From contig NZ_KB913025.1 of the NCBI RefSeq assembly GCF_000384075.1, positions 250,238 to 314,237 on the forward strand: a stretch of 64,000 bases of DNA, given 5' to 3'. Position numbers and translations under genes: made by a program. The stretch is from Methylovulum miyakonense HT12 (lineage in GTDB: Bacteria > Pseudomonadota > Gammaproteobacteria > Methylococcales > Methylomonadaceae). Position 1 is the stretch's first letter. Each line of letters begins with the position of its first letter. The notes under the pieces are model-generated. The model was given only the letters and a program-made list of their open reading frames with translations. It was not told where the DNA came from and did not search any database. Shown here piece after piece: positions 29,760-40,069 of this stretch.

Positions 29760-30890
29760 TCAATGTGTCGGCTTGTAGGAAACCTTATAAATCAAGCCCT
29801 GCTTGTCATCGCTAATGAGCAAACTGCCATCAGGCATCGCCAGGATATCGACTGGCCTTCCTGACACCGTGCCATCCTTGTCCAACCAGCCACTAATAAA
29901 ATCCTCTTCCGCCACCACCTGCCCCTGTTTATCAAACTTAAGCAACACGACCCGGTAACCTTGTGGCTCGGTACGGTTCCATGAACCGTGCTGGGCGACG
30001 AACAACTGGCCCTGGTAAGCAGCCGGAAACTGCCCTCCTTGATAAAAACGCATCCCTAAGGGGGCCACATGCGCGGGGTACTTCCAGACAGGTGCGGTAA
30101 AGTCGGCGCATTTTTTGCCGGCGGCGAATTCAGGATCCGGAATATCACCGCCGTGGCAATACGGGTAGCCAAAATGCTCGCCTTTCGTTGTCCAACGGTT
30201 CAGTTCGTCAGGCGGCACGTCATCCCCCAGATGATCACGCCCATTGTCATTGAAATACAATGCCCCTGTTTCCGGCTGCCAATCGAAACCCACCGTGTTG
30301 CGGATGCCCCGCGCCAGAATTTCCAAACCGCTGCCATCGGGGTTGAGCCTGACCAGCGAGGTGTAAATGTCCTGCCCGGGGTTACAGATATTGCACGGCG
30401 CACCGACGGCGGTATACAGCTTGCCATCAGACCCAAAGCGCAGGTATTTCCAACCGTGGTGCTTGTCTTCGGGGAATTTGCCGTACACCACCACAGGCGC
30501 GGGCGGATGGCCAAGATGTTGGACAACCGCGTCGTAACGCAAAATGCGGTTGATCGCGGCGACATACAATGCGCCATCTTTATAAGCCACCCCATTAGGC
30601 ATAGCCAAGCCGCTGTCTATTAGCCGGTGCGGTTCGGCAAGGCCGTCGGCATTGCTGTCAGTGACGGCATAAACCTTACCTTCTTTACCAGTGCCGACAA
30701 ATACCACGCCGTTATCGCCCAATGCCAAACTCCGCGCATTGGGCAAACCGTCGGCATAAACCGACACGCTAAAACCTTCTGGCAAATGCAGCTTATCCAG
30801 CAACGCCTGATGGTTGTCCACAGCAAAAACGGCACAAGAAGCCGAAAACAAAACACCCGCCAACAAGCTTTTCAAAAAACGTAAACACAT
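29760..30890 (-). CDS. Sorbosone dehydrogenase-like PQQ-type sugar dehydrogenase, exported
   Basis: 376 residues with signal peptide (LLAGVLFSASCAVFA). A six-bladed beta-propeller of the glucose/sorbosone dehydrogenase family: GFSVSVYADGLPNARSLALG, NDNGRDHLGDDVPPDELN, VAQHGSWNRTEPQGYRV and GRPVDILAMPDGSLLISDD. The pair AVGAPCNICNPG is usual in this subgroup. Probably periplasmic; the natural substrate is unknown and many members are not proven enzymes. GGAGGTCACCTT before the ATG is a strong ribosome site. Confidence 0.85.
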   Translation of the reverse strand: MCLRFLKSLLAGVLFSASCAVFAVDNHQALLDKLHLPEGFSVSVYADGLPNARSLALGDNGVVFVGTGKEGKVYAVTDSNADGLAEPHRLIDSGLAMPNGVAYKDGALYVAAINRILRYDAVVQHLGHPPAPVVVYGKFPEDKHHGWKYLRFGSDGKLYTAVGAPCNICNPGQDIYTSLVRLNPDGSGLEILARGIRNTVGFDWQPETGALYFNDNGRDHLGDDVPPDELNRWTTKGEHFGYPYCHGGDIPDPEFAAGKKCADFTAPVWKYPAHVAPLGMRFYQGGQFPAAYQGQLFVAQHGSWNRTEPQGYRVVLLKFDKQGQVVAEEDFISGWLDKDGTVSGRPVDILAMPDGSLLISDDKQGLIYKVSYKPTH

Positions 30891-31009
30891 AAGGTGACCT
30901 CCGTTAATAAACTTTACGCTATATTATCACTCTGATTGGCGATTGAATTCACCCATTCAATCCCTATATCTGATTCACACCTAACACAACACCATAAAAG
31001 GGCTTCACT

Positions 31010-31885
31010 ATGATGCGCATTTTCCTTTTTCTGGCAACCAATGCTGCGATATTGCTTGCCATCAGTTTTATTTTTAATGTCTTGGGCTTAAAAAGCACTT
31101 TAGACGCCCAGGGTGTCAACCTGAACTTGGACGGGTTACTGATGATGTCCGCCATCATTGGCATGACCGGTTCGTTCATCTCGTTGGCGATGTCGAAATG
31201 GTCAGCCAAACGCACGATGGGCGTCCATGTCATCACCCATCCTGAAAACCAAACCGAACAATGGTTATTGGCAACTGTCACCCGGCAAGCGCAACAAGCC
31301 GGTATCGGTATGCCAGAAGTCGGTATTTTTGAGGCGTCCGAAGCCAATGCCTTTGCCACCGGCATGAGCCGTGACAGCGCCTTAGTTGCGATTAGCACCG
31401 GCTTGTTGAACAACATGGACGAAGACGAAGTGGAAGCCGTCATCGGCCATGAGCTCACCCATGTCGCCAACGGCGATATGGTCACCATGGCCTTAATGCA
31501 AGGCGTCGTCAACACCTTTGTCTACTTCTTTGCCACGGTGATAGGCCATGTCGTTGACCGGGCCGTTTTCAAAACCGAACGGGGTTATGGCCCGGCCTAT
31601 TACATCACGCAAATGGCCGCGCAAATTGCCTTAAGCATTTTGGCCTCAATGCTGGTGATGTGGTTCTCCCGCCGCCGGGAATTTAGGGCGGATGCGGGCG
31701 GGGCCAAACTTGCCGGCCGCGATAAAATGATTGCCGCATTACGCGCTTTGCAACGTGCCCATGAGCCCACTGCGCTGCCCGCGCAACTGGCGGCTTTTGG
31801 CATCAATGGCGGCGGCATCAGCCGTTTGTTCATGAGCCATCCGCCTCTTGAAGAGCGTATTGCCGCCTTGGAAAACGCCCGGTGA
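31010..31885 (+). CDS. htpX: Membrane protease HtpX
   Basis: Zinc metalloprotease of the inner membrane that degrades damaged membrane proteins. 291 residues: two N-terminal helices, [17 protein letters not shown], the HExxH motif in [14 protein letters not shown], two more helices and the downstream Glu in [12 protein letters not shown]. Length and motifs match E. coli HtpX. Either of two adjacent ATG codons may start it; AAGGG precedes the first. Confidence 0.97.
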   Translation: MMRIFLFLATNAAILLAISFIFNVLGLKSTLDAQGVNLNLDGLLMMSAIIGMTGSFISLAMSKWSAKRTMGVHVITHPENQTEQWLLATVTRQAQQAGIGMPEVGIFEASEANAFATGMSRDSALVAISTGLLNNMDEDEVEAVIGHELTHVANGDMVTMALMQGVVNTFVYFFATVIGHVVDRAVFKTERGYGPAYYITQMAAQIALSILASMLVMWFSRRREFRADAGGAKLAGRDKMIAALRALQRAHEPTALPAQLAAFGINGGGISRLFMSHPPLEERIAALENAR

Positions 31886-31891
31886 CACTAT

Positions 31892-31926
31892 AATCTGGCA
31901 GGTTTTTAAATCCTGCCAGATTTTTT
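31892..31926 (+). terminator. Rho-independent terminator after htpX
   Basis: An 11-base perfect stem (AATCTGGCAGG and its complement) with a 9-base loop, followed by a T run, seven bases past the htpX stop. Confidence 0.9.
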
Positions 31927-32005
31927 ATCCGTTATCCATTTTCAAACCGATAGCGTAAAATCGGGGATTCTTAGATTCCATTTTCCATTATTTATCAGGA
32001 ATACC

Positions 32006-32398
32006 ATGAACAAACTATTTTTATTGTTAGCCCTCATGCTCGGCAGCATGACTGTGTTTGCTAACGACGCCAAAAACGAATGGCATAATACAAACTTATC
32101 TGATACAACCATCGCGGAAATCCGGAAAGCAACACTCCAATATAAAATATGCGTCTCCGACGAAATGCAAAAACCGGCTTATGCCTTGATGGACACCCGC
32201 TTGGCAACCGACACCATCACCAAAATGTGCGAACCGGTTTTGGCTAAAATGCGTGACGTTTATCTGGTGCAAAAAGTGCCGGGCATTATCGCTGACCGCC
32301 ACTTAAAACAAATGCGCATCCAAACCACCCGCTTGGTTTTGCAAAACCTCATGTTTGCAGACGCCGCGCGTAAATCGGGTCAACAACAAAAACAATAA
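32006..32398 (+). CDS. Small exported protein upstream of DUF2760-Hsp70 genes
   Basis: 130 residues with signal peptide (LFLLLALMLGSMTVFA, cut near 19). The mature part is helical with two Cys (YKICVSDEM and ITKMCEPVL) that could form a disulfide. No family recognised. It ends 14 bases before the DUF2760 gene, so it is probably in the same operon. CAGGAAT precedes the ATG. Confidence 0.75.
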   Translation: MNKLFLLLALMLGSMTVFANDAKNEWHNTNLSDTTIAEIRKATLQYKICVSDEMQKPAYALMDTRLATDTITKMCEPVLAKMRDVYLVQKVPGIIADRHLKQMRIQTTRLVLQNLMFADAARKSGQQQKQ

Positions 32399-32412
32399 AA
32401 CCCTCATTTACC

Positions 32413-33090
32413 ATGAACAATCAATACACTATAGATTTAACCCTGCAACCGACAACTTTTGACTTATGGCATGTCGGCCTTGCCGGCGCCGTTATGCTGT
32501 TGTCACTAACCCTGCTCATACTTTTGCTGGCTATGGTCATTAGCCTGTCGCGGGGCCGGAAACCATCCGCCGGGGCGGCCATCATCCAACCACCAGCCGA
32601 ACCTATCGTAAAAGTTGTTGAAGTCGAAAAAATAGTAGAAGTCGAAAAAGTTGTCGAGGTGGAGAAAATCGTCCACGCGCCCGCCCCGGAACCCGTCATA
32701 TTAAAGGAAGCTACCCCTGACGCCGCTTTGCAATTATTGGGCTTATTACAAAAAGAAGCGCGCTTCCTCGACTTTATCAAGGAAAACATCACCGCTTACA
32801 GTGACGCCGATATTGGCATCGCCGCACGGGTGGTCCATGAAGGCTGCAATAAAGCGCTCAATGACCACTTTAGCTTGGCACCCGTCCGCAGCGAGGCGGA
32901 AGGCAGCAAAATCACCGTACAACCGGGTTTTGATGCGGGCTCCATCCGCCTAACCGGCAACATTGTCGGCTCCGCGCCCTTCACGGGGACGCTAATCCAT
33001 AAAGGTTGGCAAGTCACCGACATGCGTTTGCCCAAATTGACGCAAGGCCACAACGCCGCCATCGTCGCAGCCGCCGAGGTAGAGCTATGA
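32413..33090 (+). CDS. DUF2760 membrane-anchored protein
   Basis: 225 residues. One membrane helix at about 20-42, then a repeated VEVEKIV-type heptad (about 58-80) that should form a coiled coil, a proline-rich joint, and a C-terminal DUF2760 domain (LLQKEARFLDFIKENI, DADIGIAARVVHEGC). The downstream Hsp70 gene overlaps its stop by ATGA. DUF2760 and this type of Hsp70 usually occur together; the job is unknown, perhaps a membrane-bound partner for the chaperone. Confidence 0.88.
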   Translation: MNNQYTIDLTLQPTTFDLWHVGLAGAVMLLSLTLLILLLAMVISLSRGRKPSAGAAIIQPPAEPIVKVVEVEKIVEVEKVVEVEKIVHAPAPEPVILKEATPDAALQLLGLLQKEARFLDFIKENITAYSDADIGIAARVVHEGCNKALNDHFSLAPVRSEAEGSKITVQPGFDAGSIRLTGNIVGSAPFTGTLIHKGWQVTDMRLPKLTQGHNAAIVAAAEVEL

Positions 33091-35156
33091 GTTTGTTTGA
33101 CCATATCAAAAAAATACAGGAAAACCTTCAGGATCCCAAGCCCCAGGAAATGGCCCAAGAACCCCCAACAGAAGCGCGCCCTTCCCCTGAACCTGAAGCG
33201 GTGGCCACTAACCAACCTGGAGACGGCAGCGGGCCGGAACTGGCATCCCCGCCTCCTGCCACGCCAAGCGTCACCGAAAATGCCGCGCCGGCTATTGAAC
33301 CCTTGCCCTCCGTGCCAGTTTCCGATACCCGGCACTTTTCTGTGGGCATTGACTTGGGCACGACCCACTGTGTTTTGTCTTATGCCCCAATAGGGGCCGA
33401 GGATGACGCCTTTGTCCAGCAGGTCATGGCCATCCCGCAATTGACCGCACCAGGCATGGTAGAAGACCAGTACCAATTGCCCTCTTTCCTGTACCAGGCC
33501 CATGAAGCCGAATTGGCTGAAGGTTCCACGGCATTGCCTTGGACGGCTAAACCGGATTTTTTGGTCGGTGAAATCGCCCGTAATCTAGGCAGCAAAACCC
33601 CCATCCGCCTGGTTGCCAGCGCCAAAAGCTGGCTATGCCATGCTGGCGTCGACTGCAAATCACCGATCTTGCCTGTCGACGCGCCAGATGAAATCGCCCG
33701 CGTTTCGCCTTTCCAAGCCAGCGTCGCCTATTTGCAGCACATGCGGGATGCCTGGAAATTCCAGTTCCCCAATGCCCCGCTATCCGAACAAGATGTGGTG
33801 ATTACCGTACCGGCCTCGTTTGACCCTGCCGCACGCGAACTGACGGTGGAAGCGGCCCGTACCGTGGGGCTTGGCCAAGCCATCCTCCTGGAAGAACCGC
33901 AGGCGGCGGTCTATAGCTGGATAGAAAAGAGCCAGGGTGAATGGCGGAAACAAGTCAATTGTGGCGACATTATCCTGATTGTCGATATAGGCGGCGGCAC
34001 CACCGACTTGTCCTTAATTGCCGTTACCCAGCAAAATGGCAATCTGGAATTGACCCGTGTAGCGGTCGGCGACCATATCCTGCTGGGCGGCGACAACATG
34101 GACTTGGCGCTGGCATACACCGTCAAAGCCAAACTGGAAAAAGAAGGCCAGCGCCTGCAACCTTGGCAAATTCAGGCCTTGACGCACAGTTGCCGCGATG
34201 CCAAAGAAAAACTGTTTACCGATGGCGGCATCGACACCATCCCGCTGGTTGTCGCCAACCGGGGCTCTTCAATGATAGGCGGCACCTTACGCACCGAGCT
34301 GACCCGCGACGAAGTCAACCGCGTATTGGTTGAAGGCTTTTTGCCCACCGTCGCCATCAGCGACCGCCCTGTTAGCCGCACCCGTTCCGGTTTAAGGACG
34401 GCCGGCTTGCCGTATGCGCAGGATGCCGGCATCACCCGCCATCTCGCGGCCTTCTTATCCAAACAGCAATACGCCACCAGCGACTTGCCCGATGTCAATT
34501 TGCCGGAACACGCGACGTTTCTGCACCCTTCCGCCGTGCTATTCAATGGCGGCGTGTTAAAAGCCGACGCCCTTGCCGAACGGCTGATGCAAGTCCTCAA
34601 TGCTTGGCTGGCTGCCGAACAGGCTCCTGAAGCCCGCCTATTGGCGGGTGCTGACCTTGACCTCGCCGTTGCCAGAGGCGCCGCCTACTACGGTTTTGTG
34701 CGCAAAGGCCGGGGCGTGCGTATCAAAGGCGGCACGGCGGCATCCTATTATGTTGGCATTGAGAGCGCCATGCCTGCCGTCCCTGGACTGCCACCTGAAT
34801 TGGAAGCGTTGTGCATCGCGCCGTTTGGCATGGAAGAAGGCACCCAAGAAGAACTGCCTGATGATGAATTCGGCCTGGTTATCGGCGAGCCCGTGCGGTT
34901 CCGCTTTTTTGCCTCAAACACCCGCCGCGAAGATCCCGTCGGCACCCGTTTGGATTACTGGGGCGATGATGAACTGGCGGAATTGGCGGAAATTGAAATC
35001 ACCTTACCGGAAGCAGGCCGTAGGCCAGGCGAAGTCATTCCCGTGCATTTATGCGCCGCCGTCACTGAAGTCGGCACGCTCGAACTACACGCCGTCTCGC
35101 AAAAAGATGAAGGCCGCTGGAAAATTGAATTTGATGTCCGGGCCGGTGAAAAGTAG
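33087..35156 (+). CDS. Atypical Hsp70 family protein
   Basis: About 689 residues. A disordered N-terminal extension of about 85 residues rich in P, E and A precedes the actin-like ATPase: phosphate 1 VGIDLGTTHCVLSY, phosphate 2 LIVDIGGGTTDLSLI and adenosine motif LFNGGVLKADALAERL. The C-terminal part has a beta domain (PVRFRFFASNTRRED) but no evident helical lid, unlike DnaK. The start MSLFDHIKKIQ overlaps the DUF2760 stop, so the two are translationally coupled. A specialised chaperone is likely; clients are unknown. Confidence 0.9.
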   Translation: MSLFDHIKKIQENLQDPKPQEMAQEPPTEARPSPEPEAVATNQPGDGSGPELASPPPATPSVTENAAPAIEPLPSVPVSDTRHFSVGIDLGTTHCVLSYAPIGAEDDAFVQQVMAIPQLTAPGMVEDQYQLPSFLYQAHEAELAEGSTALPWTAKPDFLVGEIARNLGSKTPIRLVASAKSWLCHAGVDCKSPILPVDAPDEIARVSPFQASVAYLQHMRDAWKFQFPNAPLSEQDVVITVPASFDPAARELTVEAARTVGLGQAILLEEPQAAVYSWIEKSQGEWRKQVNCGDIILIVDIGGGTTDLSLIAVTQQNGNLELTRVAVGDHILLGGDNMDLALAYTVKAKLEKEGQRLQPWQIQALTHSCRDAKEKLFTDGGIDTIPLVVANRGSSMIGGTLRTELTRDEVNRVLVEGFLPTVAISDRPVSRTRSGLRTAGLPYAQDAGITRHLAAFLSKQQYATSDLPDVNLPEHATFLHPSAVLFNGGVLKADALAERLMQVLNAWLAAEQAPEARLLAGADLDLAVARGAAYYGFVRKGRGVRIKGGTAASYYVGIESAMPAVPGLPPELEALCIAPFGMEEGTQEELPDDEFGLVIGEPVRFRFFASNTRREDPVGTRLDYWGDDELAELAEIEITLPEAGRRPGEVIPVHLCAAVTEVGTLELHAVSQKDEGRWKIEFDVRAGEK

Positions 35157-35198
35157 GCGCAGTTAAGCGATACGGAAGCCACCAAAACACGGCGGGGC

Positions 35199-35292
35199 GG
35201 GGTTTATAACCAATGCCGTTAAATTAAGCCGTTCGTGCTTCGACAAGGCTCAGCACGAACGGCTTAATTTAACGGCATTGGTTATAAACCCC
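35199..35292. repeat. 41-base perfect inverted repeat
   Basis: Arms 35199-35239 and 35252-35292 are exact reverse complements, with a 12-base loop (TCGACAAGGCTC). It lies 42 bases after the Hsp70 stop and 140 bases before ssb. It may serve as a terminator or be a mobile palindromic element; the TTCGACAAGGCTCAGCACGA core resembles intergenic repeats found in many genomes. Confidence 0.97.
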
Positions 35293-35431
35293 AACCCTAA
35301 GGTTTGGACTATCAAGAACCACTCTGCAAGCGCCATTGGGCGACAACAACACTCCAGCTGGCCGGGCAACCATAAAGCTTACCCTTACAAATCCGCGCAA
35401 ACCCATCAATGGCAGACAGATTGGAGGAACC

Positions 35432-35923
35432 ATGTTGAATAAGGTCATGTTAATCGGGCGCTTGGGCGCTGACCCTGAAATCAGATACTTGCCTAGCGGC
35501 AGTGCAATAACGACTATCCGCTTGGCCACCAGCCGCCGCTGGAAAGACAAACAAACCAATGAAAACCGCGAAGAAACCGAATGGCACCGGGTCGTTTTTT
35601 TTGCGCGGTTGGCGGAAATCGCAGGCGAATACCTAAAAAAAGGCAGCCAGCTTTACGTTGAAGGACGCATCCGCACCCAAAAATGGCAAGGCCAGGATGG
35701 CCAAGACCGCTACACCACCGAAATTGTTGCCGAAGAAATGCACATGTTGGGCAGCCGTAGCGGCGGCACTGGCGATTTTGGTGCGGAACCGCAAACAACC
35801 CAACCCAACAAACCTGCTTATCAAGCCAACCCGTCCCCACCACCACGGCAGCCCACCAACAACGCGGCGATGCCTCCCGCGCCACCCACTTATGATGACT
35901 TTGATGATGACATCCCGTTTTAG
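35432..35923 (+). CDS. ssb: Single-stranded DNA-binding protein
   Basis: 163 residues. OB-fold from residue 1 to about 110 ([53 protein letters not shown]), then a flexible tail rich in P, Q and N, ending in the acidic tip DDFDDDIPF that binds partner proteins. GGAGGAACC before the ATG fixes the start; a longer upstream frame crosses the palindromic region and is not used. Confidence 0.97.
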   Translation: MLNKVMLIGRLGADPEIRYLPSGSAITTIRLATSRRWKDKQTNENREETEWHRVVFFARLAEIAGEYLKKGSQLYVEGRIRTQKWQGQDGQDRYTTEIVAEEMHMLGSRSGGTGDFGAEPQTTQPNKPAYQANPSPPPRQPTNNAAMPPAPPTYDDFDDDIPF

Positions 35924-36066
35924 GCGCTATCTGACGGTTTCTTATCTTGCTGGTGGAAAACCAATAAGGCCTTTATAATCTGAGCATTTTTTATTCACCG
36001 TATCAGACGCCCATATCAGCTTAAAGCGGCTACGGCGGGTTATGAACGACTGGATGTAACTACTAC

Positions 36067-36963
36067 ATGTTAACTCAAAGATTTTTCTTCCTCTGTTCAC
36101 TGTCTGTTCTGGTCACCGGATGTTCCCAGGACCTGTTCCGTATCCGGGAGCCCGCACCTGTTTATGAAAGCAATCCCGTTGTTTACCAAGACATCCCAAT
36201 AGCGGAACCTGAACCTAAACCCGAAATAAGCCCTGAAGCCAACGTCGAAATCAAGCCGATTGAAGACACCGGGGCTATTGCCACACCCACAGAATTGCCA
36301 CCCGAACCGCTTCCCACAGAACAAACGCGTGACCTGCTCACGCCTGAACAAGAAAAGGAACTGGCGGAGCTCGAGAAGGCGGCGGCCGCAAATGACGCCA
36401 ATGCAAGCAACCCCGACGCCACGCCGCCAGACCAAACGGGAGCCAACCCTTCGGAACAACCCACACCGCCCGGACAACCTGCGCCTACTCCCGCTGAAAA
36501 CGCAACCACACCACTCCCAATTGCCGGACAACAAAATACCGGGATACCAACACCAGCTGCACCCGTTATTCCGCAGCCTGTGGTGGTGCCACCGCCCCCA
36601 CCACCGCCTCCGCCTTTTGAGCCATTACAAACATTCGCCCCTTTATCACCCGTCGTGGGCACGCTGGTGTTGGCCGCCAATAAAAGCACCGAAAAGGGCA
36701 ATGTGGAATCGGCGACCGCAACGATTGAACGAGCCATCAGGATAGAACCAAGAAACGCCACCTTATTTTATAAACTGGCCTTATTGCGCCTCAAGCAATC
36801 AAAACCCAAATTGGCGGAAGATTTGGCAAAAAAGTCCGTCCTTTTGGCGGGAAACGACAAACAGCTAAAAAAACATAGCTGGCTATTAATCGCCAGGGCC
36901 AGGGATATGCAAAACAATCCTGAAGGCGCGAAAGAAGCCCGCAAAAAAGCCGAAAAACTTTGA
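36067..36963 (+). CDS. TPR-containing lipoprotein with proline-rich linker
   Basis: 298 residues. Lipoprotein signal with lipobox LVTGC (Cys about 19). A long disordered linker rich in P, E, T and A covers about residues 25-200 and includes a run of nine prolines broken by VV. The C-terminal 90 residues form TPR-like helices (LAANKSTEKGNVESATATIERAIRIEPRNATLFYKLALLRL). Probably anchored in the envelope and reaching across the periplasm. Function unknown. Confidence 0.8.
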   Translation: MLTQRFFFLCSLSVLVTGCSQDLFRIREPAPVYESNPVVYQDIPIAEPEPKPEISPEANVEIKPIEDTGAIATPTELPPEPLPTEQTRDLLTPEQEKELAELEKAAAANDANASNPDATPPDQTGANPSEQPTPPGQPAPTPAENATTPLPIAGQQNTGIPTPAAPVIPQPVVVPPPPPPPPPFEPLQTFAPLSPVVGTLVLAANKSTEKGNVESATATIERAIRIEPRNATLFYKLALLRLKQSKPKLAEDLAKKSVLLAGNDKQLKKHSWLLIARARDMQNNPEGAKEARKKAEKL

Positions 36964-37220
36964 TCACACCTGTTAAACGCGTTGCGGGGAACCAACTAAA
37001 ACCATTAACTGGCAGGCCATGTGGCCAGCCCTCTTCGTGGTCTTATGCCTTGCGGACGGACGGGCTCCACAAGGCACACGGGGCGTAGAATCTGGCATGT
37101 GCCCTATGGCAGCCGCAACGCGGCCCTGAGCTAGCCGGGCAGCAGTCGGGCCACGCAGCAGCTTTTAAACATGTCATTTAGTTGACGCCTAGTTATTTAC
37201 TTACCCAAGCACAATACATC
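36964..37220. other. Intergenic region with several short hairpins
   Basis: About 250 bases between the lipoprotein gene and prmB. It is more G+C-rich than many intergenic stretches here and holds short inverted repeats (GGCCATGTGGCC near 37015; TGCCTTG...CAAGGCA near 37047-37077). No coding frame is convincing. It must hold the prmB-aroC promoter. Confidence 0.4.
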
Positions 37221-38153
37221 ATGCAAACCACACCCCCTGAAGTTTTGACCACCTTAAAGACCTTACGTGATTACATCCGCTGGGCGGCCAGCCGCTTTAC
37301 CGAACACCAAGTCAGTTTTGGGCATGGCACCGTCGCTGCACTAGACGAAGCCGCCGCACTGGTCTTGCACACCGTCCACCAACCCTACAATCTTGCCGAA
37401 GCCTATCTGGATACCGTGCTGACATTGGACGAACGCCAATCTGTGATCGACATGATTGGCCGACGCATTAATGAGCGCATCCCTGCCGCCTATCTGACCC
37501 ATGAAGCCATTTTTGCCGGATTGTCATTTTACGTTGATGAACGGGTTCTAGTCCCCAGATCGCCCATCGCCGAACTCATTGAACAACGCTTTGCACCGTG
37601 GATTGATGAAGAGCAGGTCAGCAATATCCTTGATTTATGCACGGGAAGCGGCTGCATCGCCATCGCCTGCGCATACGCCTTCCCGGAAGCTTACGTCGAT
37701 GCCGTCGATTTGTCCCCTGACGCACTTGCCGTTGCCGAGCGGAATGTCAACCAGCACCACCTTGCCGATGCCGTGACCCTGTACGAGTCTGACTTGTTTG
37801 AAGAACTGCCAGAAACGCGCTACGACATCATCGTCAGCAACCCGCCGTATGTGAACCTGGAAGAATGGCGGCAATTGCCCAAAGAATTCCACGCCGAACC
37901 CGAAATGGGGCTAAAAGCGGGCGAGACGGGCCTGGACATCGTCATACGCATACTCGTGGATGCCGACAACTACCTGACCGACACAGGCATATTGGTCGTT
38001 GAAGTCGGCAGCAGCGCAGGCACTTTGCAGGACAAATTCCCCGACGTGCCATTTTACTGGCTGGATTTTGAACGCGGGGGCGATGGCGTTTTCTTGCTCA
38101 CCGCCGAACATGTCAACTTTTACCATCAACACTTTTTAGCGGCTTTGTCATAA
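37221..38153 (+). CDS. prmB: Ribosomal protein L3 glutamine methyltransferase
   Basis: Transfers a methyl group from S-adenosylmethionine to a glutamine of ribosomal protein L3. 310 residues. N-terminal helical domain, then the Rossmann fold with [13 protein letters not shown] (SAM binding) and [12 protein letters not shown], the NPPY motif for amide N-methylation. Followed by aroC after one base, as is common in gammaproteobacteria. The ATG at 37221 fits the family; no strong ribosome site is seen. Confidence 0.95.
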   Translation: MQTTPPEVLTTLKTLRDYIRWAASRFTEHQVSFGHGTVAALDEAAALVLHTVHQPYNLAEAYLDTVLTLDERQSVIDMIGRRINERIPAAYLTHEAIFAGLSFYVDERVLVPRSPIAELIEQRFAPWIDEEQVSNILDLCTGSGCIAIACAYAFPEAYVDAVDLSPDALAVAERNVNQHHLADAVTLYESDLFEELPETRYDIIVSNPPYVNLEEWRQLPKEFHAEPEMGLKAGETGLDIVIRILVDADNYLTDTGILVVEVGSSAGTLQDKFPDVPFYWLDFERGGDGVFLLTAEHVNFYHQHFLAALS

Positions 38154-38154
38154 C

Positions 38155-39243
<1,089 letters not shown>

Positions 39244-39609
39244 GTTACTGGGAGCAGCCGGAACGGAACGCTTGCCGCCTAGACTAGGTTGTGATTTAGT
39301 AGACAACCATCAAATTAACATACTGCATACATCGTGCTTCCGGCCATAACACCAATTTGTTCCCGTCTATCAGCAGAATTTTTAACACTTTTTCCTGTAG
39401 TACGGAATGATTAATAGAAACGCAAGAAACACCGTCACCTAAAAAATTAAAAAATTAAAAAATATTGCGGCAGTTTCACATCACCAAAGATGCGCCATTT
39501 CCACATTGGTTGAAACGTCTGGTACATTTATAAATCGGGAGCCCAGCATTTTTCCTCTCTATTTGTCGGGACGTTAATCCGGTATCGCGCCATAAAACAA
39601 GGACTTACT
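39244..39609. other. Intergenic region between aroC and the exported-protein genes
   Basis: About 365 bases with no convincing gene. It becomes A+T-rich around 39440-39470 with a short AAAAAATT tandem run, which is where a promoter for the following gene could lie. No terminator hairpin with T run was seen. Confidence 0.4.
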
Positions 39610-40020
39610 ATGAGAACAAAAGTTAATTTCCAATCCCGGCTTTTTCTATCCATTAGCTTATCTGCCGCCTTCTTCACCGCACAAGCCGCGCCCCCAGCGC
39701 TGACAACATCCAGCTTCATGAAACATGACCTCAGTTTTGAGCAGTGCCAACAAAAAAGCAAAGAAATTATGGGTAAGATGAACCTTGAAATCGAAGACCA
39801 CGGCAACGGTACCATAGGCGGGTTTGGTGAACAAAGTGTCGCGGTGGTCAATTGCCATCATCTGGACAAAACAACTTACGTCCAGATTGCGGTGGCTAGC
39901 CAAAAACAGGAAGCGGCTGAAATGATCATGAACTATTTGGTCGCGTATTTGCGCTCCAGCCCGACTAACGAAACAACCAAGCCCATCGACTCGACATCAA
40001 AACCGGCTTTCGCACAATAA
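39610..40020 (+). CDS. Small exported protein, unknown function
   Basis: 136 residues with signal peptide (LFLSISLSAAFFTAQAA, cut near 26). The mature part starts APPALTTSSF and has two Cys (FEQCQQK and VVNCHHL). It resembles small periplasmic proteins but no family is recognised. AAGGACTTACT precedes the ATG. The next gene follows after 49 bases. Confidence 0.7.
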   Translation: MRTKVNFQSRLFLSISLSAAFFTAQAAPPALTTSSFMKHDLSFEQCQQKSKEIMGKMNLEIEDHGNGTIGGFGEQSVAVVNCHHLDKTTYVQIAVASQKQEAAEMIMNYLVAYLRSSPTNETTKPIDSTSKPAFAQ

Positions 40021-40069
40021 TGCTATGATCGGACACCGAGCCGACAATAAAAATAACAAGGGGAATCCG

